Below the pieces are notes generated by a model, which searched no databases, was not told the origin of the DNA, and saw nothing but the letters and a program-made list of their open reading frames with translations. Below, piece by piece: positions 19,838 through 29,189 of a stretch of DNA of 64,000 nt; position 1 is the stretch's first letter, and the number at the start of each line of letters is the position of its first letter. The stretch is from the NCBI GenBank assembly GCA_015863215.1, contig JACBXN010000056.1:1-64000 (forward strand), read 5' to 3'. The position numbers were made by a program, and so were the translations under genes. This DNA is from Aerococcaceae bacterium DSM 111176 (GTDB lineage Bacteria > Bacillota > Bacilli > Lactobacillales > Aerococcaceae).

Positions 19838-21262
19838 TTATTCTCGTGCTTCAACTGCTAATTTCACCGCATTAATAATCGCTTCTGAAGTAACTGAGGC
19901 ACCGGAAATCACTTCAACATCGGTTGAATTCTCTTCAACAATTGCTTCGGGGATTTCTTCTAGAGGTCGATCTGAATAACCATCTGACTCTTCATGTTCA
20001 ACAATCTCTACTGCTGTAATTGTATTATCATCGTCAAAAGTTACCTCAACAACTACCGGGCCATTACGACCTTCGACTGTTACAGTTACTACATCCCCGT
20101 CAACCTCAACTTCACCAGTAACTTCATCTGTTTCATCAGACTCTGATTCTTCACTTGATTCAGAATCCGTTTCTTCAGCAGTTGTTACTGCAATCCCTTT
20201 TTCTTCTAATGCTAAGTTAACTGCATCAATAATTGCATTTGAAGTAACTGAAGCACTTGAAACCACTTCAACATCGGTCGAATTCGCTTCAACAATTGCT
20301 GCTGGAATTTCCTCTAAAGGTCGATCTGAATAGCCAGCTGACTCTTCATGTTCAACTACCTCTACTGCTGTAATTGTATTATCGTCAAATGTCACTTCAA
20401 CGACTACAGGGCCATTATGGCCTTCAACGGTTACAGTTACAACGTCCCCATCAACTTCAACTTCACCAGTCGCTTCATCCGTATCTTCGGATTCTGGCTC
20501 TTCGCTTGTTTCACTTGACTCCTCATCAGTATCCTCAGACCCTACTTCTTCGCTTGACTCAACGTCAGTTTCTTCAACAGCCGCTAAAGCAATCCCTTTC
20601 TCATCTACTGCTTGGTTAACTGCATCAATAATTGCGTTGGAAGTAACCGATGCCCCTGAAATAACTTCAACATCTGTTGAGTTTGCTTCAACTATTGCTG
20701 CTGGAATTTCTTCTAGCGCTTGATCAGAGTAGCCAGGTGATTCTTCATGTTCGACAATTTCCACGGCTGATATGTTATCTCCATCAAAAGTAACATCAAC
20801 CACAACTGGCCCATTATGACCTTCAACTTCAACTGTAACTACATCTCCTTCAGAAGCAAATGTGTTACTATCTACACTCGCAACCGCGTTATCTACCGCT
20901 TCCATAATCGCATTCGATGATACAGAAGCACCAGAAATCACTTCAATATCTGTCGAATTTGCTTCTACAATTGCTGCTGGGATATCTGAGATTGCTTTAT
21001 CTGAATATCCTGGTGATTCTTCATGTTCAATGATTTCCACAGCAGTAATAGTATCTCCATCCATTTCAACGGATACAGTTACTGGTCCGTTATGCCCTTC
21101 TGCTGTTCCGGTTAACGCGCCCGCTACATCAGAAGTTCCTTGATCTGTTTCAGGCTCTGATTCTGAAAGTGAAATATCCGACGTAAATACAAAAGTAATC
21201 AGCAACATAGTAAATACGCCTGCTAAGAAAATTTGAATACTTAATTTTGTCTTATAACCCAT
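19838..21262 (-). CDS. Membrane-anchored protein with four FMN-binding domains
   Basis: A 474-residue protein with an N-terminal signal anchor (about 8-28) and four FMN_bind repeats of about 85 residues. Repeats 2-3 and 3-4 are separated by acidic Ser/Glu/Asp-rich linkers. Each repeat has GHNGPV (GRNGPV in the fourth), EHEES-x-GYSD and a flavinylation motif: SGAS at 110-113, 202-205 and 453-456, but SSAS at 335-338 in the third. The attachment residue would be the final Ser. Such proteins act as extracytosolic flavin wires loaded by ApbE. Its gene is flanked by the NOX-like reductase and EetA genes. Confidence 0.88.
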   Translation of the reverse strand: MGYKTKLSIQIFLAGVFTMLLITFVFTSDISLSESEPETDQGTSDVAGALTGTAEGHNGPVTVSVEMDGDTITAVEIIEHEESPGYSDKAISDIPAAIVEANSTDIEVISGASVSSNAIMEAVDNAVASVDSNTFASEGDVVTVEVEGHNGPVVVDVTFDGDNISAVEIVEHEESPGYSDQALEEIPAAIVEANSTDVEVISGASVTSNAIIDAVNQAVDEKGIALAAVEETDVESSEEVGSEDTDEESSETSEEPESEDTDEATGEVEVDGDVVTVTVEGHNGPVVVEVTFDDNTITAVEVVEHEESAGYSDRPLEEIPAAIVEANSTDVEVVSSASVTSNAIIDAVNLALEEKGIAVTTAEETDSESSEESESDETDEVTGEVEVDGDVVTVTVEGRNGPVVVEVTFDDDNTITAVEIVEHEESDGYSDRPLEEIPEAIVEENSTDVEVISGASVTSEAIINAVKLAVEARE

Positions 21263-21282
21263 GATTATCTCCTTTCAAATGC

Positions 21283-22632
21283 CTAGAATCTAAAGTCGTC
21301 TATATGACGGTGATCATATGGCACATTTCCATGATCAAATATGCGTTTAGTCGCATCGATCATTGGACCAGGCCCACAGACAAAGAAATGACCATAATGA
21401 TACGGTGCAGCGCCAACACTTTCTAAATACTCATTCGTAATAAATCCATGAGCGTAACCTTCAACTTCGTCCCATGAGAAAATAACATGTACGTGTAAAT
21501 TAGGGTTTGCCGCTTTCATCTCTTCCAATTCATCTAACATGAATAGGTCTTCCTCGACCGATAATCCCCATACCAAATGCATTTCTCGTTGTGAACCACG
21601 TTGGTGTTCTTGGCGTAAAATACTTAGCATCGGTGTTAAACCGATTCCTCCTGCTAGTAAAATAAATGGTACGGTCTCTTCATCCGTTTCTTGAATGTGT
21701 GGTGGCAACATGTCCCCGTGTGGACCTTCTAGTACTAATTTGTCACCAACATTGATATTTTTCAGTGATTCAGTCCAATCCCCAGCATCTTTAATCATGA
21801 ATTCGATTGAATTGCTATAACGATCTGTAATGGCAGATGATGTTGAGAATGGGTGACCTTCCTTAGAAATATTTGCTCCATCTCTAAAATAAATCCAGAA
21901 ATACTCTCCTCCATGGAACTGTGGAATTTGCCCTTTTACTGGTGTTACTTCTAAAACCCAAATTGTCGGAGTCCCACGGTAAAGTTTTGTCACTTCATAT
22001 TTAGGTAAAGTCAAAATTTTAATTTTCCAAATTGCCCAATAACCTAAAACGTAAATGGTAAATATATTTAGTAAAACCATAAAAATTGTATTATTACTTA
22101 AGAATGGCAATGCATATAAATGAAAATAAACAAAAATAATTGATACAATCGCCAATCGGTGTAACCATAAATTTAATTCACGATTATGTTTATTTTTATA
22201 CACATTCAAAGTTTTATTATATTGAACAAATATCTCTGATAACGAGAAAATACCGGTATAAATAACAATCAATAATGCGATAACTGCTACCCAACCTGTT
22301 TGAGAAACAAGTGACATCTCTGCAATACTCTGGAAACCATTCCATTGAATAATGACATGAATTAAAATTATGAATGCCAGTACTACAGACATCACACCGT
22401 GAACTTCAAACATTTGTGGCATTCCGAAATGCTTTTCTAAAAAGCGAGGTCTTGACCCCATGAAAGTAACCGTTAACATCATCGTATACGCTAGTAAGCC
22501 GGATGAAAATGAAATCAGACTTCCTACTGTAATTGAAGGCATCTGACTCAACATAGCAGCTAGTAACAGCGCAAACATTACCAAACTAATCAGCGGAAAT
22601 GTCCAATCCGCCCAAAACTTTTTTTCGCCCAT
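21283..22632 (-). CDS. NOX-like flavocytochrome: ferric-reductase transmembrane domain fused to FAD/NAD(P)H reductase
   Basis: A 449-residue membrane protein. The N-terminal half has about six membrane spans with histidines at 78, 92, 158 and 171. The 14- and 13-residue spacings match the bis-haem ligand pairs of NADPH oxidases and ferric reductases. The C-terminal half is a ferredoxin-NADP reductase-type module: HPFSTSSA (about 260-267) for FAD, AGGIGLTPMLS (327-337) and CGPGPM (419-424) for NAD(P)H, and an aromatic C-terminus. It is predicted to pass electrons from cytosolic NAD(P)H through FAD and two haems to the FMN protein outside. It stands where Listeria has Ndh2. Confidence 0.85.
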   Translation of the reverse strand: MGEKKFWADWTFPLISLVMFALLLAAMLSQMPSITVGSLISFSSGLLAYTMMLTVTFMGSRPRFLEKHFGMPQMFEVHGVMSVVLAFIILIHVIIQWNGFQSIAEMSLVSQTGWVAVIALLIVIYTGIFSLSEIFVQYNKTLNVYKNKHNRELNLWLHRLAIVSIIFVYFHLYALPFLSNNTIFMVLLNIFTIYVLGYWAIWKIKILTLPKYEVTKLYRGTPTIWVLEVTPVKGQIPQFHGGEYFWIYFRDGANISKEGHPFSTSSAITDRYSNSIEFMIKDAGDWTESLKNINVGDKLVLEGPHGDMLPPHIQETDEETVPFILLAGGIGLTPMLSILRQEHQRGSQREMHLVWGLSVEEDLFMLDELEEMKAANPNLHVHVIFSWDEVEGYAHGFITNEYLESVGAAPYHYGHFFVCGPGPMIDATKRIFDHGNVPYDHRHIDDFRF

Positions 22633-22673
22633 AAGTGAACTCCTTTTTAATAAATATTCAGCAATACCACTAT

Positions 22674-22702
22674 ATTATAACTTATTGTGCCTTTATGAGC
22701 AA
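22674..22702 (-). promoter_or_regulatory. Promoter of the reductase-FMN protein-EetA operon
   Basis: Minus-strand TTGCTC (22697-22702) and TATAAT (22674-22679) are separated by exactly 17 bp, about 45 bases before the reductase ATG. Confidence 0.7.
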
Positions 22703-22707
22703 TAAAA

Positions 22708-22745
22708 AATCCAAAAAATACTTCAAATTAGATATTTTTTGGATT
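22708..22745 (-). terminator. Terminator after the EetB-like gene
   Basis: A 13-bp perfect stem (22708-22720 with 22733-22745) with a T-rich tail on the minus strand. It directly precedes the promoter of the reductase operon, so the EetB-like gene is a separate unit. Confidence 0.75.
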
Positions 22746-22747
22746 AA

Positions 22748-23320
22748 TTATTTTGATTGTGTAAATTGATACCATACTAAAGAAAGTGTGTTTTCCTTGG
22801 CATCTACACTTTGAATTTTATTGATAGATGCGATATTTCTCATCATAAAATTTGCTATTATTCCTACAACAATCCCAGCTAATAATCCTGACAAGGACAA
22901 TATCGGTAAATATAACATCACAGTGAATGAACCTGCCATTAAACTAGCTACAATTAATTGTCCGATATTAAATAAAATCCCACCACAAGCTGAAATACCA
23001 ATAAAACTGACTCTCTTAGGTCCTAATTGGCGGATTAGGAGCATTCCTAAAAATGATAAATACGACCCTGAAACCGAATACATAAAGGTCGATAATGTTC
23101 CTGTTAATAATGTTGTTAGTAACAAACGCATTGTTACTACCTTAAACGCATCTCTTCTTGAGAGTGTAAAAATAGCTACCATCGTGATCATATTCGATAA
23201 ACCAAGTTTGGCGCCTGGTGCAAAAGCAAAAATATTTGGAATAAAACTCTCAAGAATTGCAATAATAGTAGCTTGTGCTGCTAGTAATGCGATATAAACT
23301 GATTTTTGAGTTGGACTCAT
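22748..23320 (-). CDS. Gx transporter family / heptaprenyl diphosphate synthase component I-like protein (EetB-like)
   Basis: A 190-residue integral membrane protein with about five spans. GAKLGLSNMITMVAIF and ISACGGILFNIGQLIVASLM match the family annotated as Gx transporter or HepS component I. In Listeria the EET locus protein EetB belongs to the same family, next to EetA. The ATG at 23320 is chosen because AAAGGG lies eight bases upstream; a GTG three codons earlier touches that site. Whether it moves a substrate or helps quinone-tail synthesis is unknown. Confidence 0.78.
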   Translation of the reverse strand: MSPTQKSVYIALLAAQATIIAILESFIPNIFAFAPGAKLGLSNMITMVAIFTLSRRDAFKVVTMRLLLTTLLTGTLSTFMYSVSGSYLSFLGMLLIRQLGPKRVSFIGISACGGILFNIGQLIVASLMAGSFTVMLYLPILSLSGLLAGIVVGIIANFMMRNIASINKIQSVDAKENTLSLVWYQFTQSK

Positions 23321-23352
23321 CTCACTCACCCTTTATAATTTCATATGATTTC

Positions 23353-23381
23353 AGTGTAGCAATATTTTCAACTCATCTCAA
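23353..23381 (-). promoter_or_regulatory. Promoter of the EetB-like gene
   Basis: Minus-strand TTGAGA (23376-23381), 17 bp spacer and TACACT (23353-23358). It starts right after the pdh terminator. Confidence 0.6.
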
Positions 23382-23394
23382 TTGGAAAAACACA

Positions 23395-23429
23395 AAAAAC
23401 CTCACCGACCGAAGTCGTGTGAGGTTTTT
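23395..23429. terminator. pdh operon terminator
   Basis: AAAAACCTCAC (23395-23405) pairs with GTGAGGTTTTT (23419-23429), with an inner CGAC/GTCG pair. It ends the pdh operon just after pdhD. Confidence 0.92.
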
Positions 23430-23446
23430 GGGAATGTGCTTTAAAA

Positions 23447-24853
23447 TTAAATGTGGATTGGTAATCCTAATGCTAATTCTGCAGTATCCATAATCGCTTC
23501 TCCAACTGATGGATGCGCGTGTACAGTTAATGCAATATCGTCAGCATTCATACCAGATTCAACTGCTAGAGTTGCTTCACCGATTAATTCAGATGCATTT
23601 GGACCAGCAATTTGAGCACCTACAATGATATTTCCTTCTTTAGTAGTTACTAAACGAATGAAACCATCTGTTTGGTTTAATGAAATTGCACGTCCATTAC
23701 CACCTAATGGGAATTTAGATGCTTTAACGTCTAATCCAGCTTCTTTAGCTGACGCAACTGTATGACCCACTGCTGCTAATTCTGGATCTGTGAAACATAC
23801 TGCTGGCATACCGATGTAATCAACTACATCTGGTTGACCTGAAATTGCTGCTGCTGCTACTTTACCTTCGTAAGAAGCTTTATGCGCTAATGCAGCACCA
23901 GGAACGATGTCACCAATAGCATAGATAGATGGAATATTTGTACGTCCTTGGTTATCAACTTTAACAAGTCCGCGGTCACTTAATTCAACACCAGCAACAT
24001 CTAAACCTAACTCATCAGTATTTGGACGACGTCCAACTGTTACTAATACGTAGTCAGTTTCAACTGTTTTAGTCTCACCTTTAACTTCATATTCAACAGT
24101 TACACGGTCACCGTTAACTGTAGCACCTTTAGCCATTGCACCAGTAACGATGTCAACGCCTTTTTTCTTGAAGTCGTTTTCTACTAATTTAACCATATCT
24201 TTTTCGAATGTAGAAATGATTTGGTCAGCACCTTCAAGAATTGTAATTTTAGTACCATAGTTAGCGAATACACCAGCTAATTCAGAACCGATATATCCTC
24301 CACCAATTACTACTAATTCTTTTGGAATTTCAGAAATTGATAAAGCACCTGTTGAGTCTAAGATGCGCTCTCCAAATGGGAATCCAGGGATTTCAATTGG
24401 ACGGCTACCTGTTGCTACAATCGCGTTGTTGAATGAGTATGATTGTGCGCCTTCTTCAGTAATAACACGTAAGTTATGTGCATCTTGGAAGAATGCTTCA
24501 CCTTCGATAATTTCTACTTTGTTTTTCTTAAGTAGGAATTCAACACCACCAGTTAAACGAGCAACTACTTCGTCATTTTTCCACTCTTGAGTACGAGCCC
24601 AGTTAACTGAGATATCTTTTGTTTCAACTCCAAAGAAGTCACCATGTTTAGCATTGTAGTATGTATGTCCAGCATTAATTAATGCTTTAGAAGGGATACA
24701 ACCAACGTTTAAACAAGCTCCACCGATAAATTCTTTTTCGATGATGGCTACTTTTTGACCTAATTGTGCTGCACGGATTGCGGCAACATATCCACCAGGA
24801 CCTGAACCTACTACGACTGTATCTAATTCAATTGCGAAATCTCCTACAACCAT
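23447..24853 (-). CDS. pdhD: Dihydrolipoyl dehydrogenase (PDH E3)
   Basis: Re-oxidises dihydrolipoamide with NAD+. The 468-residue protein has the FAD-binding [17 protein letters not shown] near residue 16, the redox disulfide [15 protein letters not shown] near 43, the NAD-binding [17 protein letters not shown] near 186, the second FAD motif YAIGDI near 313, and the catalytic HAHPS near 448. It is the last gene of the pdhABCD operon, 14 bases after pdhC. Confidence 0.97.
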   Translation of the reverse strand: MVVGDFAIELDTVVVGSGPGGYVAAIRAAQLGQKVAIIEKEFIGGACLNVGCIPSKALINAGHTYYNAKHGDFFGVETKDISVNWARTQEWKNDEVVARLTGGVEFLLKKNKVEIIEGEAFFQDAHNLRVITEEGAQSYSFNNAIVATGSRPIEIPGFPFGERILDSTGALSISEIPKELVVIGGGYIGSELAGVFANYGTKITILEGADQIISTFEKDMVKLVENDFKKKGVDIVTGAMAKGATVNGDRVTVEYEVKGETKTVETDYVLVTVGRRPNTDELGLDVAGVELSDRGLVKVDNQGRTNIPSIYAIGDIVPGAALAHKASYEGKVAAAAISGQPDVVDYIGMPAVCFTDPELAAVGHTVASAKEAGLDVKASKFPLGGNGRAISLNQTDGFIRLVTTKEGNIIVGAQIAGPNASELIGEATLAVESGMNADDIALTVHAHPSVGEAIMDTAELALGLPIHI

Positions 24854-24867
24854 TGTATTATTTCACC

Positions 24868-26526
24868 CTATCCTTCCATTAATAATAATTCTGGATTAGC
24901 TAAGTATTTCTTAACTTCGTTCATTGCATTTTGAGCTGTAGCTCCGTCAATTAAGCGGTGGTCATAGCTTAATGATAATTTAACTACGCGACCAACTGCT
25001 AATTCACCGTTCTCATCAACAACTGGTTGTTGTACGATTGAACCAAATCCTAAGATAACTGCTTCTGGGAAGTTGATAATTGGTGTAAACCATTTACCAC
25101 CAGCAGAACCAATATTAGAAATTGTAATTGTTCCATCTTGCATGTCGCTTGCAGATAATTTACCTTCATGTGCATCGCCTGCTAATGAAGTAATTGAGTC
25201 AGCAATATCAAACATGCTCTTAGAGTTAGCATCTTTAATGTTTGGTACATATAATCCACGCTCTGTATCTGTTGCGATACCTACGTTATAGTAGTTTTTG
25301 TAAACAATCTCTTGAGTTGTTTCGTCATAAGATGCGTTGATAATTGGGTATTTCTTAGCTGCTGCTACTAATGCTTTAACAACATATGGTAAGAATGTTA
25401 ATTTAGTATCGCGTTCTGCTGCGATATCTTTAAATTTCTTACGGTGGTTCCATAACGCTGTAACTTCGATTTCATCAAAGTGAGTAACGTGTGGTGCTGT
25501 GTAAGCTGAAGTAACCATCGCTTTAGAAATTGCTTTACGCATACCAGTCATTGGTTCACGAGTTTGACGTTCACCTGTTGGGATTGGTTTAGCTGCTGCG
25601 ATTGGTTGTGCTGCTGCTTTTGCTGCTGGTTCTTGAGTTGCTGCTTCAGTTGCTGCTGGAGCAGCCGCTGCCGCTGCTGGTGCAGTAGTTGCATTTGGAT
25701 CAAATGCGTTAACATCATCTGCAGTTACGCGTCCACCTTGACCAGATGGTGTAACTTGAGTGATATCAATACCTTTGTCACGTGCTAATTTACGTACTGA
25801 TGGCATTGCTAATACGCGTCCCGCTGGGTTATCAGCACCTGCTGCGCCTGTTGCTGCACCTGGTTCTGCTGAAGCTGCTGCTGCCGGAGCTGCTGTTTCT
25901 TCAGCTGCTGGAGCTGCTGGTCCTTCACCTTGATATGCAGGAGCATCAATATCTACTAATGGTTCACCAACAGTTAATACATCTCCTTCACCATGGTGAA
26001 TTTTAACGATTTTACCAGCGTATGGAGTTGGTAACTCTTCAACTGCTTTGTCGTTTTGAATTTCAACGATAACTTGGTCTTCTTCAACTTCGTCGCCTTC
26101 AGCAACTAACCAAGAAACGATTTCACCTTCAACAATTCCTTCACCTAATTCTGGGAATAAGAATTGGAATACGCCACCACTTGTAGCTGCAGCACCTTGT
26201 GATGCAACTGGTGTGCTTTCTGTAGCAGTAGATTCTGCTGCTGGTGAAGCAGGAGTTTGCTCTTCAGATGTTTCGTCATCTTCATAACCTGGAGCATCGA
26301 TTTCAACGATAACATCTCCAACTGTTAATACTTGACCTTCTTCTGCAACCACTTTTGTTACTTTCCCACTAACTGGAGAAGGTAATTCTTCAACTGCTTT
26401 ATCATTTTGGATTTCAACTAAGATGTCGTCTTCTTTAACTTCTTGTCCTTCTTTAACTAATAAAGAAACAACTTCTCCTTCGACAATCCCTTCACCTAGT
26501 TCAGGTAGTAAAAATTTAAATGCCAT
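24868..26526 (-). CDS. pdhC: Dihydrolipoamide acetyltransferase (PDH E2), two lipoyl domains
   Basis: The core of the pyruvate dehydrogenase complex, 552 residues. Two lipoyl domains (about 1-78 and 118-195) each carry EIQNDKAVEELP with the lipoylated Lys. Ala/Pro/Glu-rich linkers follow, then the E1/E3-binding domain (AMPSVRKLARDKGIDITQVTPSGQGGRVTADDV, about 240-272). The catalytic domain ends with the active-site motif SYDHRLIDGATA. The long Ala-rich linkers and two lipoyl domains resemble Enterococcus and Lactobacillus E2 proteins. Confidence 0.97.
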   Translation of the reverse strand: MAFKFLLPELGEGIVEGEVVSLLVKEGQEVKEDDILVEIQNDKAVEELPSPVSGKVTKVVAEEGQVLTVGDVIVEIDAPGYEDDETSEEQTPASPAAESTATESTPVASQGAAATSGGVFQFLFPELGEGIVEGEIVSWLVAEGDEVEEDQVIVEIQNDKAVEELPTPYAGKIVKIHHGEGDVLTVGEPLVDIDAPAYQGEGPAAPAAEETAAPAAAASAEPGAATGAAGADNPAGRVLAMPSVRKLARDKGIDITQVTPSGQGGRVTADDVNAFDPNATTAPAAAAAAPAATEAATQEPAAKAAAQPIAAAKPIPTGERQTREPMTGMRKAISKAMVTSAYTAPHVTHFDEIEVTALWNHRKKFKDIAAERDTKLTFLPYVVKALVAAAKKYPIINASYDETTQEIVYKNYYNVGIATDTERGLYVPNIKDANSKSMFDIADSITSLAGDAHEGKLSASDMQDGTITISNIGSAGGKWFTPIINFPEAVILGFGSIVQQPVVDENGELAVGRVVKLSLSYDHRLIDGATAQNAMNEVKKYLANPELLLMEG

Positions 26527-26592
26527 TAAGTGTTACATCCTTTCTTTATGAATACTGAAAAGAGAGAGGACATTAAGTCCTCATTCTCTAAA

Positions 26593-27570
26593 TTAGAAAT
26601 CTGTCGTTTCTTTTACTGCGTTTACAATGTCTTGTGAGTTTGGTAACCAAGCTTTTTCAGCCATACCAAATGGATAAACAGTGTTTGGAGCAGCAACAAA
26701 ATTGATTGGTGCTTTCAATGAAAGAATTGAACGTTGAGAAATTTCAGAAATAACTTTCTCACCAACACCAGCTTGACGTTGTGCTTCTTGAACAACAACA
26801 ACACGACCAGTTTTTTCAGTTGTTTCAACTAAAGCTTCTACATCTAATGGATAAACTGTACGTAAGTCAACTACTTCTGCTGAGATACCTTCTTTTTCTA
26901 AAGCTTCAGCTGCTGTTAATGCTTCACGAACCATAGCTCCGTAAGCAATAATTGATACGTCAGTACCTTCTTTAGCAACATTTGCTTTACCTAAAGGTAA
27001 TGTATACTCTTCTTCAGGAACTTCTTCACGGAATGAACGGTATAATTTCATGTGCTCTAAGAATACAACAGGGTCGTTGTCACGAATAGATGAAATTAAT
27101 AAACCTTTAGCATCATATGGGTTCGAAGGAATAACTACTTTGATTCCTGGAGATTGAGCGATTAAACCTTCTAATGAGTCCGCGTGCATCTCTGGAGTTG
27201 CAACCCCACCACCAAATGGTGAACGGATTGTAACTGGCATGTTACGTTTACCACCCATACGGTAGCGAGTACGTGCCATTTGTCCTACGATTGAGTCCAT
27301 TACTTCGAATACAAAACCGAAGAATTGTACTTCCATAATTGGACGGAAACCTTCTAATGATAAACCAATTGCTAAACCACCGATACCAGACTCAGCTAAA
27401 GGAGTGTTAAATACACGGTCTTCGCCGAATTTATCTTGTAAGCCCTCAGTAGCACGGAATACCCCACCGTTTGCTCCTACGTCTTCACCGAAGACTAGTG
27501 TACGGTCGTCTTTACCTAATTCAAGTTCCAAAGCTTGTGTAATCGCTTGGATCATTGTCATTTGTGCCAT
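26593..27570 (-). CDS. pdhB: Pyruvate dehydrogenase E1 component, beta subunit
   Basis: Together with PdhA it decarboxylates pyruvate using thiamine diphosphate. The 325-residue protein has [17 protein letters not shown] at about 28-44, the conserved [18 protein letters not shown], and a C-terminal transketolase domain with [16 protein letters not shown]. It lies two bases downstream of pdhA, so translation is coupled. Confidence 0.97.
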   Translation of the reverse strand: MAQMTMIQAITQALELELGKDDRTLVFGEDVGANGGVFRATEGLQDKFGEDRVFNTPLAESGIGGLAIGLSLEGFRPIMEVQFFGFVFEVMDSIVGQMARTRYRMGGKRNMPVTIRSPFGGGVATPEMHADSLEGLIAQSPGIKVVIPSNPYDAKGLLISSIRDNDPVVFLEHMKLYRSFREEVPEEEYTLPLGKANVAKEGTDVSIIAYGAMVREALTAAEALEKEGISAEVVDLRTVYPLDVEALVETTEKTGRVVVVQEAQRQAGVGEKVISEISQRSILSLKAPINFVAAPNTVYPFGMAEKAWLPNSQDIVNAVKETTDF

Positions 27571-27572
27571 AA

Positions 27573-28679
27573 TTACTTATTCTCCTTTGCTTCATATTCT
27601 TTAATTTGTTCTGCAGTAATTGTATCTGGTGTTTCATACATATTACGTAAGAAATCAGAAACTTTTTGAGTTGGTGCGCTTTCAGCTTTCTTGATTGCTT
27701 CTCTAGCTTCTTCTTTAGCTTGTTCAACTACAGCTTCTTCTTTTTCTTCAGACCATAATCCTTTTTCGTTTAAGAATAAACGGTAACGATCTAATGGGTC
27801 TAATGCACGCCAGTGATCTTGTGCACCTTCTGGTTGGTAACGTTTTGGATCGTCCCCTGATAATGAGTGAGGATCGTAACGGTAACATAATGTTTCAATT
27901 AAAACTGGACCATTTCCTGCGATTGCATATTCACGAGCTGCTTTAGTTACAGCGTAAACTGCTAAAATATCCATACCATCTACTTGGATACCAGGAATAC
28001 CAGCTGCTACACCTTTTTGAGCTAATGTTGGTGCTGCTGTTTGGAATTCACGAGGAGTTGAGATTGCCCATCCGTTATTTTGGATAACGAATACTGCAGG
28101 TGCTTGGTAAGCTCCAGCGAAGTTAATACCTTCATAAACGTCACCTTGTGATGAACCACCGTCACCTGTCCAAGTCATAGCAATACCTTCACGACCATTT
28201 TTCTTGATTCCAAGAGCTGCTCCAGCCGCTTGTACGTATTGCGCACCGATAATAATTTGTGGAACATAAGCACGGAATTCCTCTGGGTATGTTGACCCAT
28301 CTACATGACCTTTAGACCATAAGAATGCTTTATCACGTGGTAAACCATGTTCCATCATTTGTGGTAAGTCACGGTAACCAGGGAATAAAACGTCATCAGA
28401 TGTCGTAGCTGCTACTGTACCTAATTGTGATGCTTCTTGACCAGCTGTTGGTGCAACGAATCCTAATCGTCCTTGACGACTGAATGCACGCATACGCTCA
28501 TTCCACTCACGGTAAAATACCATCTTCTCCATAAACTCTACTAATTCTTCGTCTGATAAATCAGGCATTAAATCAGGGTTTACAACTTTCCCTTTGTCAT
28601 CGAGTACTGCTACAGTCTCGAAATTAAAATTGTTTGGATCTAACAATTCTTCAATTGAAGCAAATTTTTGTTCTGCCAT
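27573..28679 (-). CDS. pdhA: Pyruvate dehydrogenase E1 component, alpha subunit
   Basis: The ThDP-binding E1 subunit, 368 residues. The ThDP motif [18 protein letters not shown] with ...NNGWAIS is at about 165-202 and the phosphoryl-loop-like [16 protein letters not shown] near 286. The open frame runs 50 codons further upstream, but the ATG at 28679 is preceded by AGAGAGG and begins the family-like [13 protein letters not shown]; the upstream part overlaps the untranslated leader and is not supported. First gene of pdhABCD. Confidence 0.96.
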   Translation of the reverse strand: MAEQKFASIEELLDPNNFNFETVAVLDDKGKVVNPDLMPDLSDEELVEFMEKMVFYREWNERMRAFSRQGRLGFVAPTAGQEASQLGTVAATTSDDVLFPGYRDLPQMMEHGLPRDKAFLWSKGHVDGSTYPEEFRAYVPQIIIGAQYVQAAGAALGIKKNGREGIAMTWTGDGGSSQGDVYEGINFAGAYQAPAVFVIQNNGWAISTPREFQTAAPTLAQKGVAAGIPGIQVDGMDILAVYAVTKAAREYAIAGNGPVLIETLCYRYDPHSLSGDDPKRYQPEGAQDHWRALDPLDRYRLFLNEKGLWSEEKEEAVVEQAKEEAREAIKKAESAPTQKVSDFLRNMYETPDTITAEQIKEYEAKENK

Positions 28680-28764
28680 CCTTACACATTCCTCTCTTCT
28701 GTTTGTTAAATAATACACAATACGTTTAACTGTATTATTTTCTACAACTAATTTACCATCAATC

Positions 28765-28904
28765 GAACTAATATGCAAGAGTATTAGTTCAACAAATCCA
28801 ATAACAACGACAATTGACAGTGGTTTCAAGTCCGCAACTTATTTTGAAACAGATTTATCACACACTAAATTTCTGTTTCATATTTTCGGTGCTCATCCGA
28901 AAAT
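28765..28904 (-). promoter_or_regulatory. pdh 5' leader with two inverted repeats
   Basis: The leader between the promoter and pdhA is about 240 bases with no gene. It contains a 9-bp perfect inverted repeat (28765-28773 with 28782-28790, eight-base loop) and an 8-bp repeat ATTTTCGG/CCGAAAAT (28882-28889 with 28897-28904). Neither is followed by a T-run, so they may be RNA hairpins or operators. Confidence 0.45.
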
Positions 28905-28925
28905 CTCACCAACATTTCTGTATCG

Positions 28926-28963
28926 ATCATATCATAAAAGCGCTTACAATGACAACGTTGTCA
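28926..28963 (-). promoter_or_regulatory. pdh promoter overlapped by two cre-like CcpA sites
   Basis: Minus-strand TTGTCA (28950-28955), 18 bp spacer and TATGAT (28926-28931). TAAAAGCGCTTACA (28935-28948) matches the cre consensus TGWAANCGNTNWCA at all but one position and covers the spacer. The perfect palindrome TGACAACGTTGTCA (28950-28963) also matches at all but one and covers the -35. Carbon catabolite repression by CcpA is inferred. Confidence 0.65.
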
Positions 28964-29189
28964 ACACTTAACTCACTACCTTAAATGCTCTCTCGTGTTT
29001 CATTTTGCTGTTTTTTTCGACCCGAATCATTGATTCGATGGCATTTTGTATCAAAAATTATCTAAATAAAATGTTTATGAAATTTGTTAAAGTGTAATAA
29101 AATAGCCTATTAAAAAAACAGAATAGGTTGATTGTTATGACTAATCATACACTTATCCTTGTCTTTCAATAGACCATAAAATATTAAAA
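28964..29189. other. Intergenic region between pdh promoter and accA
   Basis: No gene is seen. It holds a 15-base palindrome CGAATCATTGATTCG (29023-29037) of unknown role and the weak accA terminator. Confidence 0.4.
29104..29129 (-). terminator. Probable terminator of the fab/acc operon
   Basis: AGCCTATT (29104-29111) pairs with AATAGGTT (29122-29129), including a G-T pair, with an A-rich loop and a T-rich tail on the minus strand. The stem is weak. Confidence 0.4.

Noticed and set aside
18274-23320. Reading the region as a thiamine or heptaprenyl diphosphate pathway from the names ApbE and HepS
   Set aside because: The Fmn-binding repeats, NusG-II protein and NOX-like reductase fit flavin-based electron transfer much better, and no HepS2 or menaquinone genes are near.
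28680-28829. 50-residue hydrophobic N-terminal extension of PdhA
   Set aside because: The ATG at 28679 has a ribosome site and begins the family-like sequence; the extension is the leader read in frame.
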